A stretch of DNA of 64,000 bases from Rallus limicola (lineage: Eukaryota > Chordata > Aves > Gruiformes > Rallidae), in NCBI GenBank assembly GCA_022605955.1, contig JAKCOZ010000012.1:23283015-23347014 (forward strand), read 5' to 3'. Below are positions 1-10,460 of the stretch, piece after piece; the first letter of the stretch is position 1; each line of letters opens with the position of its first letter. Made by a program: the position numbers and the translations under genes. The notes under the pieces were generated by a model, which saw only the letters and a list, made by a program, of their open reading frames with translations, searched no databases and had not been told where the DNA came from.

Positions 1-1109
1 GAGCCCGAACCACTTCTGAGTGGCAGAGAACACGCTCGCCCGAGGCTGCTTAAGTTCGGCAACAGGGGTAAAATAAACCACCAATTTCTGAGCGCTCTAG
101 AAGAGCAGCTTAGCCTGCTTCTGGATTTATGAGCATGATCAGAGTAGTTTAGTTTCGGGAAAGACTCCAGTAAATGGTTATGATAGTGAAGTGACATCAT
201 AAAGTTGAGGAATTACTCCTTTCCACCAGACAAGGTGTTTAGACAAGGTAGGGAACTGCAGGGATCGGGGCTTTGTTGCAAACAGCCCATTGTGCCCATC
301 CCACAAAGCAAACCGTGGAAGTTCTCCCTTTGCATCCTCCCTCAGAACACACAGGCTGCAAACCCAACGCCAGCGCCAGTCCCCACCGACTGAGGCAGGT
401 TGAGCTGTGCCTTACTGTTACAGACACACGGGCATCAACCCAGGAGGCTGGATGAGGCAAAGATTAACCTGTATTTCCTGTTCTTCAGGGAAGGAAATAA
501 GGCACTGCTTACTTAGCAGCCCCACCGATTCTGTGCTAAAGTTTACCATCCCTTCATTTAGTCCCTTCTCAGTGCAGGTATATTCACGTTGGAATACTTT
601 CTTGAGCAAGAAGTTACATTCTGAAGGGAGCTGAGAAGTCAGAATTCAGTATTTCAACTACTGCAGTTTATCTTGTGGTTGAACTAGTCAGTTATGGGAG
701 AGGGTATGTAAAAAACCCAGTCACTACGTGACTGTTATTGCCAGGCAAGCAGAAAGAGTTGGTTAGGTGACAGACCACACTCTCAAGAGACTGTCATCAC
801 TGATGCTCTAATAAAAAGTGAAGATTAAAAAAAAAAATTAGCAAAAACTGTTCAGCAGGTTTTCAAACTTGATAATTCAAACTTCAAATAAATTTACCTG
901 TACTACATTGAACAAAAAAAGTCTCCATGTTAAGAGGTACTGAACGGCCCAATAATCCTTCTGTTTCTATAAAGTAAAAGCTGGTACCAACTGAAAAACA
1001 GGAAAATCTCTTCCTACTTGTTGCTACTTTCAAGCAGCAAAATAGATGCCCTTTAAATAAGAAGAGAGTTTAATTATTTCAGAATTTCAGCAAGTTTTCT
1101 AAATTACTA

Positions 1110-1272
1110 CTGCTGCCTAGGGGGTGTGGAGTCTCCTTCTTTGGAGATATTCCAGATCCATCTGGATGCCAATGTGTGTGACCTGTCCTAGAGACCCTGC
1201 TTTGGCAGGGAGGTTGGACTCAATTATCTCTGGAGATCCCTTCCAATCCCTAAAATTCGGTGATTCTGTGAT
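1110..1272 (+). mobile_element. CR1 LINE 3'-end fragment
   Basis: The segment has the familiar CR1 tail: a stretch like 'GGTGTGGAGTCTCC', then 'GGTTGGACTC', 'CCCTTCCAATCCCTAA' and a terminal ATTCKGTG-type octamer repeat near 1258-1271. It is a 5'-truncated copy of about 160 bp, sense to the plus strand, inside PRKCI intron 1. It is clearly diverged and carries no ORF. Confidence 0.85.
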
Positions 1273-2548
1273 GTGTCATACAGTTATTAAATAAATTTGG
1301 AAGATCCTAATGTTTCTCGTTACAAACACCACTCAGGCCTTCAGGGAACCTTAGTTAATAGCAACATTAAAAAAAGAAGTATGCAAGTATGAAAAAGGTT
1401 CTACAAGCACCACCTAGCACACTCCCTAGTGATGTGAAGCCAGCTTCACATAACACAAACTGAAAGATTACAATCTTCCTACAAGCTTTAATTTGCCATT
1501 TTAACTATATCGATGACACTACTTTCTACTGAGACAGGTCTCAGAGCGGTTCCATTCTCACTCCTTTGCATTGTACGGTGTTTTTCAAACTTCTTGCACC
1601 CAACAGCACTGGTGACAGCTGGAGTAGATACAGCTTATTCTAATGAAGACATGAAGTTAAACTCTACTGATAAGAAAAATTGGTATTTTAGACCAAAGTT
1701 AGTAGGCTAAGTTAAGAACAGTTAATGTGGACCACTGCTGCCTTGCATGAAGAAATACAGAATGTTCTCCTTCACTAAGATGTGGGGGAAAAATTCTTGT
1801 CAACAGCCCTTTGCTCTGCTGAAGACAAGCTTATACATTGCTTTTAATAAGTTATAAAGCTATTTAAGATAGAACATCCTTATTTGTCTATTCACGACAC
1901 CCTCTGCACCACCACACCTGGCTACTTACTATGGAAGTACCAAGGTTTTCAGAATTTGTTTTAGTGCTACTCTAATAGGTTTTAATCAGGGACCTGTGAG
2001 TAGGAAACCTAAAAATAAACAAGAGAATACTTGTGTTGAATTACTTTCCATTAAAATGTTGTAATTTATATTTTCCATAAATATTAATAAAGGATCATTT
2101 TATTCATACTAATAAGAGGCTTGCCTAAATGAATTTCCTGCAAATATAAGGATCAGGATAAACCACAGGAAGGCTGAGAAAATGCAAACGGTAAATCGAA
2201 ACACAAACACTACAGAACAAATTTTAAATATCTCTAGAAGACCATGAATCTCTTCACTATCTTTCCCACCTTTACTGAGATCAAGCTGCTTTTCTCATGC
2301 CTTTTCAATACCAGATCATCCAAGAGTCATAACCAAACAACAAACACACCCACGACCAAATAAACAAAACAAACCCCAATGCCAAGAGTTAAATGCAATT
2401 CAGTATCTGTTTTTCACTTCTGACCTTAAACTTCTGAGACAGAACAATCCACTGAGAACAGAGACTATGGCTTTAGAGTTTCCCACCTGCAACCTAAAAT
2501 AACTACCACATTATATAAATGAAATTATATGTAGTTGCTGGATCATGT

Positions 2549-2950
2549 ACAGAGGACAACAAAGCTGGTGAAGAACCAAGTCTTACGAGTAGAGGCTGAG
2601 GGACCTGGGGTTGTTTAGTCTGGAAAATAGCAGGCTCAGGGGAGACCCTATTGATCTCTGTAACTACAGTTCTAGTGAGGTGGGAGTTAGTCTTTCTCCC
2701 AAGTAACTAGCCATAGGACAAGAGGAAATGGCTTCCAAGTTGTGCCAGGGAAGGGTCAGGCTGGATATTAGGAAAACTTTCTGTACTGAAAGAGTGGCCA
2801 CGCATTGGAACAGGCTGCCCAGGGAAGCGGTGGAGTCGCCATGATGTAGATGTGACACTCTGGGACACAGTTTAGTAGATGTGGTGTTGGGTTGACAGTT
2901 GGACTTGATGATCTTAAAGGTCTTTTCCAACCTTTATGGTTCTATGATTA
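2549..2950 (+). mobile_element. CR1 LINE 3'-end fragment
   Basis: About 400 bp match the 3' part of avian CR1. Landmarks are 'GGCTGAGGGACCTGGGGTTG', 'GGACAAGAGGAAATGG', 'TGGAACAGGCTGCCCAGGGA', 'GGACTTGATGATCTT' and a terminal 'GGTTCTATGATTATAT'. The copy is 5'-truncated and plus-oriented. The long minus-strand open frame here is an antisense shadow of the element. Confidence 0.92.
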
Positions 2951-5869
2951 TATATGTATTTCACATATTTATCACACCTGGGTCAGTAATTAAAACTATT
3001 AATAATGTCTAACTGTAGCTCACTGAAATTAACCCATACAAGGAGAATTCTGCTGTTCCAGTAGCATTTCAGTACTGCAAGGTGCAGGCACTGCCATTCA
3101 GAAAAGTGTGAAGTATCTCTTTCCCCAGTGCAAGTCTGAGCTCTCAGACTGCCTACTCCTGCAGCCTGTTTTTTCTGGGAAAAAAAAAAAAGTATCAGCA
3201 GAAAACTAAATCCATTTTGAAACTGCAGGAAGGGGTTAAAGCATGGCCTTCAGTTTAAACCAAAGCTTTCTTAAACTGACCTCTTTCCTGTTCAGGACTT
3301 GATCCTTAACAGACAATGAAAGATGCTGAGCTGAAAAAAAATGATCATGAAGTACTCAAGACAAAGAAAAAGAAAGGATGTGAGAACTAAAAAACCTTAA
3401 AAAATTAATTTCCTGGAAATATTTATGAAGGAACATATTGATTTTAAAGTTACTGAACTTTTTTCTCCCCGCTTGTGCCAACATATTAAAAATAAGAAGC
3501 AAATTTAACATGTATTAGGAGAGGACTGTCAGGAATATTCTACATTGGAACCAAATCAAGATGAAGGTGGGCAAACATTGGTAACCCATGTCTGTAACCA
3601 TATTAAAAGTCTAACTTACATTGTGGCCTACACAGATGGTGTAAGAGAGCAAATTCCTAAGAACACTCAGAATCTCTGTCACATACACTGCACAGATGAC
3701 AGTAACTCTTTAAAATAGATAAGACTATTTTCAGTGTTTTAAACAACCAGCCCTATGAGAAAGATAACTGTGGCTTACCTGAGAGCAGGAAATACCTGGA
3801 TAAACTCAACCTAATGCCCCAATTCCCAAGTCTCCAGGAATTCCCATCCTCTTACTCTCATGATCTCTGCTCATTTTAGGAAAATTTTTCCTTCGTGGTT
3901 TTACATAGTTTGTCAATTTAAGAATTACCACTGCACAGTTGAAACACCCTTCAAAGAGTTCTTCATGAAAGTCTTTGTCTTGGCTGAGAAAAGCAATTAG
4001 GCTCTGGGCCAGACTAAGTGATGTTTTGGGGATTCAGGTTGGGTCTTTACTCTCAGTCCAGAAGCACGGTGTCTCAAGCCCCAGGTGAATATCCTGACTA
4101 TCAGATTCTCAACTGTTTCAAGAACAAATCTGTGCCTCTGTGTTGTTGGGTTGGGTTTTTTTTTTTCCTCAAACCAGAAACTCCTTTTTGAAGTTGAAAC
4201 GACCTTCTCAGCAAGGCTCTCACAATAACTTCTACAACCCACTTAAATGCTTCTATTAAAACCAAATTAAAAGAGATTAACGTTTCCTGATTAACACTAT
4301 TTCCCATTAAATCCTCTATCCAGCTGTAATCTGAGACAAAAGGGGAAAACTCTTTGGTATGAACATCCAGATCCTAGATCCTCAATTTCCAAGCTGTTTC
4401 ACTGTAAGTGCAGGTGAAGTGCTTTGCTTCGATACCCACTTCCTCATAGTGCAGACTGGGAAGCCAAGATGGAGGGAATAATTTGTTTAGATCTCAAAAC
4501 AAACCATGACTAAGGCATTCAGCTAGTTAGTTGGTCGGTGTTCACAATGGTTAACCAACACCCTGCATGACTCAGTGTCATTATTAAAAGTAAACTGATA
4601 ATTGCTTTAATAGATAAAAAGGTCAATAGACGAGACTCAAAAGCAACATTCCAGTGTCTGTGAAATTATTACCTAATATTTAGAGTGTCGTGAGCCAGCA
4701 TTCCTGTTCAGTGCAGCAATTTTCTTCCTCACTCCCACAACCCTGAGCTGCTTTCTTTCTGATCTTGCACCATAGCCTCCCTGTGCTAAGGCAAGAATTC
4801 GTGTGATTGCATGTGGAAATGATCAAGATGAAAACTGACCCAGCAGAAGAAAAATAAATGGTTTTAACCCAGAACAGTTCTCACTTCAGTTCACTGCCTG
4901 ACCAAATGAACACCTCTGCCAGCTAATAGCCAGGGGCATCTCCACGTCCTTAAGAAGTGCTGAATTAAAGGGACTGTAAAACAAGTTTAGAACTTCACAT
5001 ATTATTACTGTGACAGTGTTTCACACGTTTTTTAAAGCCACAGACAGTGCCAATCTCCACAGCACTTGATTTTTATCAAGAAAATCCCCAAAGCAGACAA
5101 AAGCCAGAAATCAAACACTTGTAGCAAATACCAAATGCTCAGCAACGTTTCTGTGTATCTCTTTAAAAAACAGAAAGCTAGTGATACCATACATGAAATC
5201 AATCTTGTCTTGTACTTAACACAGGTAACTGAAGGAATCTACTTAGAGTATCGTGTGTTCAATCTTAGTCTAAAAACACAACCCACATTTTTTTCTGCTT
5301 AGATCACCTCCTCTCAGACTTAATGGCCCAATGAACCACTGTCAACCCTTGCACTCCAACTCTTAAAAGCTGAGTCCTGTAACTGTTACTATTTAATAGG
5401 GCATTGTGAACCCAAAGCAGAACACACTTCTGCTCTGCATGTTATTGTTGGAAAGCCACTAAATTAGACCAGCAAAAATGACATTTTTCATTGTGCACAC
5501 CTCAAGCATTTTTTTCTTTCTTTACAGTGGAGGCACAATTGACAGAAGATGCATCAGTCAGTCCCCAGGAAACAACCTAAAACCCGATGAAATAGGTTTT
5601 CAACCGAACACCCTTTTTCTTTAGATCGGGAGTATCAACACGCTGAGATCAGAGCCAAAGCTGGACCCTGAGCATATTTATTAAGTATTAATTTTGGCAT
5701 GCGCCCCCCCCATAAAGTATCATGTAGGAATACATATTGCTGGTAAACATCCACGGCGTCGGGCTGCCTCGGAAGCAGGAGGACAGGGCAGAGGAGGCCT
5801 CTCAGGTTCATTTTGTTTACTGTCAAGACCACCGGAGGAGGAAGGAAGATCCGGCAGCGCTCGGCCCGT

Positions 5870-5929
5870 CAGCCCACCCCAGCTCAGCCCACCCCAGCTC
5901 AGCCCACCCCAGCTCAGCCCGCCCCGGCC
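5870..5929. repeat. 15-bp minisatellite (CAGCCCACCCCAGCT)x4
   Basis: Four consecutive 15-bp units start at 5870, 5885, 5900 and 5915. The first three are identical and the last is altered to CAGCCCGCCCCGGCC. It lies at the left shoulder of the PRKCI CpG island, in intron 1. Confidence 0.9.
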
Positions 5930-6520
5930 CACCGGCGCCCCGCCGAAACCCGACACCGGGGAGAGGCTCCTCCGAGCAGAAGTCCTGCCAGTTCACCCCC
6001 GTTCAGAGCACACTTGAAAGTCACTGTAACACGACTGCCTAGTTGCGGGGTAGGTTTTTCCTACCCCCACGTCTTCTCCCCTACATTCGGGTGGGTATCC
6101 CGGACTGGAGATGTTAACGTGGCGGCGGATGCGTTTCAGATACTGCACCCCAAGAGCCGTCGCTGACACACCTCTCAAGAGGGCAGCCGCGTTTGACTCC
6201 AGCCGCCGGCGGAGAGCCGGGGATGTTCTCCAACCACTGCATCCCACCGCTGCAGGGGAGCCCGTGCCGAGCAGCCCAAACACCGCAGGGCCGGCGCTCC
6301 GCCTCAGCCCCCGAATCGGGGACACCTATAGACTCCAGGCCGGGGAGTCGCTGTACCGGGCAGGGCAGCGCCGGCCCCGTCGCCCCCCGCCGGGCCCGGC
6401 CACGCCGCTCCGCCCCGCGATGCCAAAAGCCTCTCCTCACACCGGCAGCCGCCGCCTCTCCGTCTGCCCGAGCCCCACCTCCCGTCCCCGCCGCCCCCGG
6501 GACTTCGCGCCCTCACTCAC

Positions 6521-6600
6521 CCCTTGTAGTAGGCTTTCACCCGAACCTGGTGGGCGCTGTCCCCACCGAGGCCGCCCCCTCCACCGCCCGGAGCCGACAT
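6521..6600 (-). CDS. PRKCI: PRKCI coding exon 1 (atypical protein kinase C iota), partial gene
   Basis: On the minus strand an ATG at 6600-6598 (A at -3) opens 26 codons plus two bases: MSAPGG, a run of glycines, GGDSA, then HQVRVKAYYKG. It stops at a consensus donor (GTGAGTG, 6520-6514). The HQVRVKAYY motif is the start of the PB1 domain of aPKC-iota, the surface that pairs with PAR6 and p62 in the polarity complex. Human PRKCI has its first phase-2 junction at the same place. The kinase, C1 and most of PB1 are outside the window. The gene is divergent from PHC3, about 3.4 kb away. The residues before HQVRVK are glycine-rich and differ from the human leader; PKC-zeta is unlikely given the synteny. 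Confidence 0.95.
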
Positions 6601-7429
6601 GGTGCTGTTGCCGCTGCTGTCCCGCTGCGTCGGCATCCCCCACCCTGCGACGGGCGGCACGGCCCGGGGCGGCGGGCGGGTGAGGGGAGAGCTGGCGGAG
6701 CGGGAGAAGGAGGCGGCGGCTGCGCGACGCCCGCCGCGCCCCGCAGCCTCAAGCGCCCCGCCGTCCCTCGAGCGCGCCGCGGCCCCGCCTTCTCCTCACG
6801 GCGCCAACCCGGGGCGGGCGGGACCACGGGGAGGGCGAGGGGGAGAACCGAGGAACGGGCAGGCGGAGAGCGCGGAGCCGAGCGGGGCGGCGCAGGAAGG
6901 GAGCACAGACCCTCCCCCGGCAGGACGGACGGGCCGTTCCGGGAGCGGCCGGTCAGCAGCTCTGCCGCCCGGTGAGAGCGATGGCCCCGCCTCGTGTGTC
7001 CGCCCCCCCTTCCGCACGCTACGCGGGCTCTTCCCCACGGGTCTTCGGCATACACCGGCGGAGCGGAATGCTGCCTTCCCCGCGCCCGGAGCTGCGGCCC
7101 GCACCGCGCTCTCCCCGCCGCTTGGTACGGCCCGCCGCCAGGCACGCCGGGACGGCTGGGTGGCACCGCGGCCCTGGCGCCGGCACGGCGAGGTTGGGCT
7201 GGAGCCGCTCCGCGTGCGAGAGGCAGCGGCAGCGGGCAGCCCGGCGGTCCCTCGCGTACCGGGTAGCTGCGGGGGCCGGTGCCGGCAACTCCCTCCGAGC
7301 TCCAGGTGCCTGACCGCTTCTAGCAGCGGGGCTTCTCCACAGCCAGACCTGCGATCAGGAGGGGGAGAAGGGGGAAAACCCGCGATTGTACTCGGGTACG
7401 AGGAGGGCTGTCCTGCCCCTGCGGTTTAA

Positions 7430-9780
7430 AGAGCCGGAAAGGGCTGCAGTGGTTTCGTGGAGAGCAGCCGCTGTCTGTACACAGCGGACACCCGCCTGCG
7501 GACCAATCCTCTGACCAGGCTTTTAGGTAGAACCACCCCTATCGCTGCAGCCCGAGCATCAGAAAAGCAGCCTCGGAAGCATCTAACCACGCTCCTTCCC
7601 TATCACTTTCATACCGTGACTTCACTACTGTTTTCACTACCAAGCCGGTTTGAAATGTGCCACAAAAAAATGCAGGATTTTAACATAAAACCCCTGCAAA
7701 AGCAGCGTCTGCCCTTCAGCAACCAGTGCAGAGCCAACAGGGAAGGGGGAGCTGTTCAGAAGCAGCAGTGACGCCTTCCATACAGCTGTCAGCTTAGGAT
7801 CTTCCATAAGAATTGTCACCTATGTGTGCTGCTCGCAAGACAGAACCGTCAGTTCAAATGAAGCTTTAATTACTTAATCAAACCATTAAGATATTTAAGA
7901 AAGATGAAGAATGCCTTTTAAGGAGGATGGTTAACAAAGGGCTTTTTATGAAAACTGTTAATCATAAGCCACCCTTATCACTACAAGTAGCATTTCCTTC
8001 CCGCTTTGCCTATTGATAACATGTACTTATATTGCCCAATGTTTCCTGAAGACATTAATGTTTCTGACAATCCTAGGAAATTGGGAAACTTTGTTTTCTT
8101 CTATTACAGCAGAAACAACTCTTCCCTCCCAACCCCCATGTTTCAATCCGCATCACACCTGATGTATTAGGGCAGGGGGGAGTTCCATGTTTTTCCTGCT
8201 CAGTTTTCCAGACTGCTACAAGAGATGGGCACTTTTCAATGCACACACCTTGCTGCTTCTCATATCGGTGATAAAATAACTTAAGGGCTTATTTGTTGAA
8301 TTACCTTCCGCATGGTTACAAAGTACAGAGTATTTTTTTTCCTGCTGCCTGACATTTCTGTGGTGGTGGTGGTGGTTTGGGTTTTTCTCCCCCTCAGAAG
8401 GAAGTTACTTACTCCACCCAGCTTCCTCACGCTCTTACACCGTCTTTGTACAATAGGAAGCACACAGCAGTATCTGAACTCACCCATACCTTGCGCCAGG
8501 CCTTCCAACATGCTACTTCCTCCTGGATCTCCAAGAGTATTTCAGCACGTCTTAATTATCTCTATGCTACCTTCCTTTGTAACCTATGAAAATTCCTGTT
8601 TTCCCCTACTGAATCATGTCATCTTTCATAGAATGCAGCCATCCCCATTACAACCGATAAACTATCATTAATTGTCACAGGTAGTCCACCTGTGGTCACC
8701 ATAACTGCTTCACCCTTCAACAGTTTAAGCTAATCTACAATGCCTTGGAAGGTATTTGAGTTTTGTAAGGCACTTGCTGAGACTCTTTTCTCTGTGAAGT
8801 ACTTATCTACCCCAGCTAGCTGCCAGACATCTGGCAAGGGTTTTCCTCTCGTCCAATTATCAGTTGCTCAAAAGAAGCACCGCCAAGCCACATCTTACTA
8901 TTTGTTCCTATTGCTCCTATCAAGCTTTTAACCAATTTCATTTTCATTCACACACCTGATTCTCTATTAAATAGTTTTAATACTATTAAATATGAGAGTG
9001 CTGACTGCTATTGGTTTCTACCTCTCACTGCCTTGAGCTGCACGCTTTGAAAATACTATTATACCTAGAAGCTTTGTAATAATGTTACCCAACCCTAAGA
9101 TACAGAAGATGCTTCTTCATCACAGGGAACATGTTTCATGAAGAGAAGACAAGGTGCTGAGCTTGTCAAGATGTCCCCCACAAGATCTGAATTAGGCCCC
9201 TGTGGCATAGCAGCTACTTGTCCTTATGGAGGTTGGGCTTTGCTCATCTATTCCAGGTAATACAAAGCAGCTGCTAATTCCTGACAGGAAACCCTAATTC
9301 AACTCTGATCAATTATGTATAATTTAGAGGGTAACGTGGTCTCCCTCATAGCAAAGAATGGCTCAGAGCCAGTATTTTGTATGAAAGAAATTAAATCTAA
9401 GTTAACACAGTTAAAAGACTGCTGTTTCATATTCCTCAGAGGCATTAAAGGTTCACCACCAGTGTTCTGGCTGGAGTTGCTGAGGTCCCTGAGCAGCTGC
9501 CATGGAAAAGCACAATGAGCAGTTATTTCCCTGCCCCTAACCTCCTGACAACACTCTTGCAACACCATGTATCACTATCACATCTTTCACTTTCCCACTG
9601 TTGCTAAAGTATGGAAGAAGCCAAGCTTACTTACCTCAGGCCCTAGCACCGTATTGCTCAGTTCTGAGGATCCCAGGGGAAAACTACAGCCACTGTCCAG
9701 CTAAACACTCAGCACCACAGGCCTGAGGGAGAGGGGCCTCACCCCAGAGCCACAACCTTCCTACACTAACATGAAGCCAG
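7430..9780. other. Intergenic spacer between PRKCI and PHC3
   Basis: This spacer lies between two divergent CpG-island promoters. It is AT-rich unique sequence with a short (TGG)n tract at 8361-8376 and no recognisable repeat family or RNA gene. The open frames of 60-120 codons show no protein similarity that I recognise. Confidence 0.6.
8361..8376 (+). repeat. (TGG)5 microsatellite
   Basis: Five perfect TGG units in the PRKCI-PHC3 spacer. Confidence 0.85.
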
Positions 9781-10460
9781 GTACTACCTCGCTGCAGCCT
9801 GGTGACCACCAGGCAGGCTCCCCAAAACCGGCCAGGCCCGCTGCCCACCACCCAACTCCCGCCACCACCCCTCACAGACGACGCCACACTCCAACGACAA
9901 CATGGCGGCGGGGGCCGTCACGTGCCCGGCGCCGGCGGCGCGCGGCGCGCCTGCGCGGCACCTCCCCCCGAGGGAGGCGAGAAGATGGCGGAAGCGGAGT
10001 GAGCGGCTTGTCCGAGGCGAGTCTCTCGGCGGGACGCGCGGAGGAGGGGGAGCAGCAGCGGCAGGCCCCGGCCAGGCCGCGGCGGGGCGGGGCGCGTAGG
10101 CGGGGACCCGCGCCCTGACGGCGTCCCGGCGGCGGGCCGGCCCCGCGCGGGGAGCGGGTGCCTCCCCTCCCGCCCCCCTTTCCTCCCTCCCCGGTGGCAG
10201 CTGGTGCCTGAGGGGCCGCTGGGCGGGGGGCGGCGGCGCTGGGCCGCAGCGTGCCTGCCGGTTGTGGTAGCTGGGCGAGGCCGCGGCTCTGGGGAAGTGG
10301 GGCGGGGGTGGCAGAAGGAGGGCTGAGGGGGGCGGGTCAGCCCGCAGGGCCCGGCCTGTGGCGGGGAGCGGTCGCCGAGGGGCCCAGCCGATGCCTGCGG
10401 AGCGGCCCCGGGGCTCCGTCAGCCGCGCCCGGACAGCCACCGGGCTGGTTCGGTCTCTGC
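9780..10460. promoter_or_regulatory. CpG island, PHC3 promoter
   Basis: A GC- and CpG-rich block surrounds PHC3 exon 1. Visible motifs include a CACGTG E-box at 9919-9924, an NRF1-like CGCGCCTGCGCGG near 9948-9958, and two YY1-type ATGGCGG motifs (9899-9909, and 9981-9990 overlapping the PHC3 start codon). No TATA box is evident, which fits a housekeeping-type promoter. Long open frames in the island are compositional. Confidence 0.8.
9985..9998 (+). CDS. PHC3: PHC3 coding exon 1 (14 nt)
   Basis: ATG GCG GAA GCG GA, with AAG before the ATG and G at +4, is followed at once by the donor GTGAGC (9999-10004). Joined to exon 2 it reads MAEAELDNHCTAM, which parallels the human long-isoform start MAEAEFKDHSTAM as I recall it. 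The exon sits in the CpG island and its start codon lies within a YY1-like motif. Confidence 0.9.

Larger units (their letters stand above)
1..6520 (-). other. PRKCI: PRKCI intron 1 (partial, runs off the left edge)
   Basis: This stretch lies downstream, on the minus strand, of the PRKCI exon 1 donor (GTGAGTG on the minus strand, at 6520-6514). I looked for the next PB1-domain exon on the minus strand and found nothing convincing, so the stretch is intronic and exon 2 lies beyond the left edge. Apart from two CR1 fragments and the start of the CpG island near 5.74 kb it is AT-rich unique sequence. No long open frame here looks coding. Confidence 0.8.
5740..7430. promoter_or_regulatory. CpG island, PRKCI promoter
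   Basis: Base composition changes sharply from AT-rich to very GC- and CpG-rich. The island covers PRKCI coding exon 1 on the minus strand and the probable start site upstream of it (about 6.65-7.0 kb). GC-box-like GGGGCGG/CCGCCC motifs are frequent and no TATA box is evident. Several overlapping open frames of 100-270 codons on both strands come from the lack of AT-rich stop codons and are not genes. Confidence 0.8.

Noticed and set aside
2664..2930. Minus-strand open frame of 88 codons
   Set aside because: It lies entirely within a CR1 fragment, antisense to it.
5694..7429. Many long overlapping open frames on both strands (up to 276 codons)
   Set aside because: They lie in a CpG island, overlap each other in several frames, and are Arg/Pro/Ala/Gly-rich, as expected when GC-rich DNA lacks stop codons. 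Only the PRKCI exon has family support.
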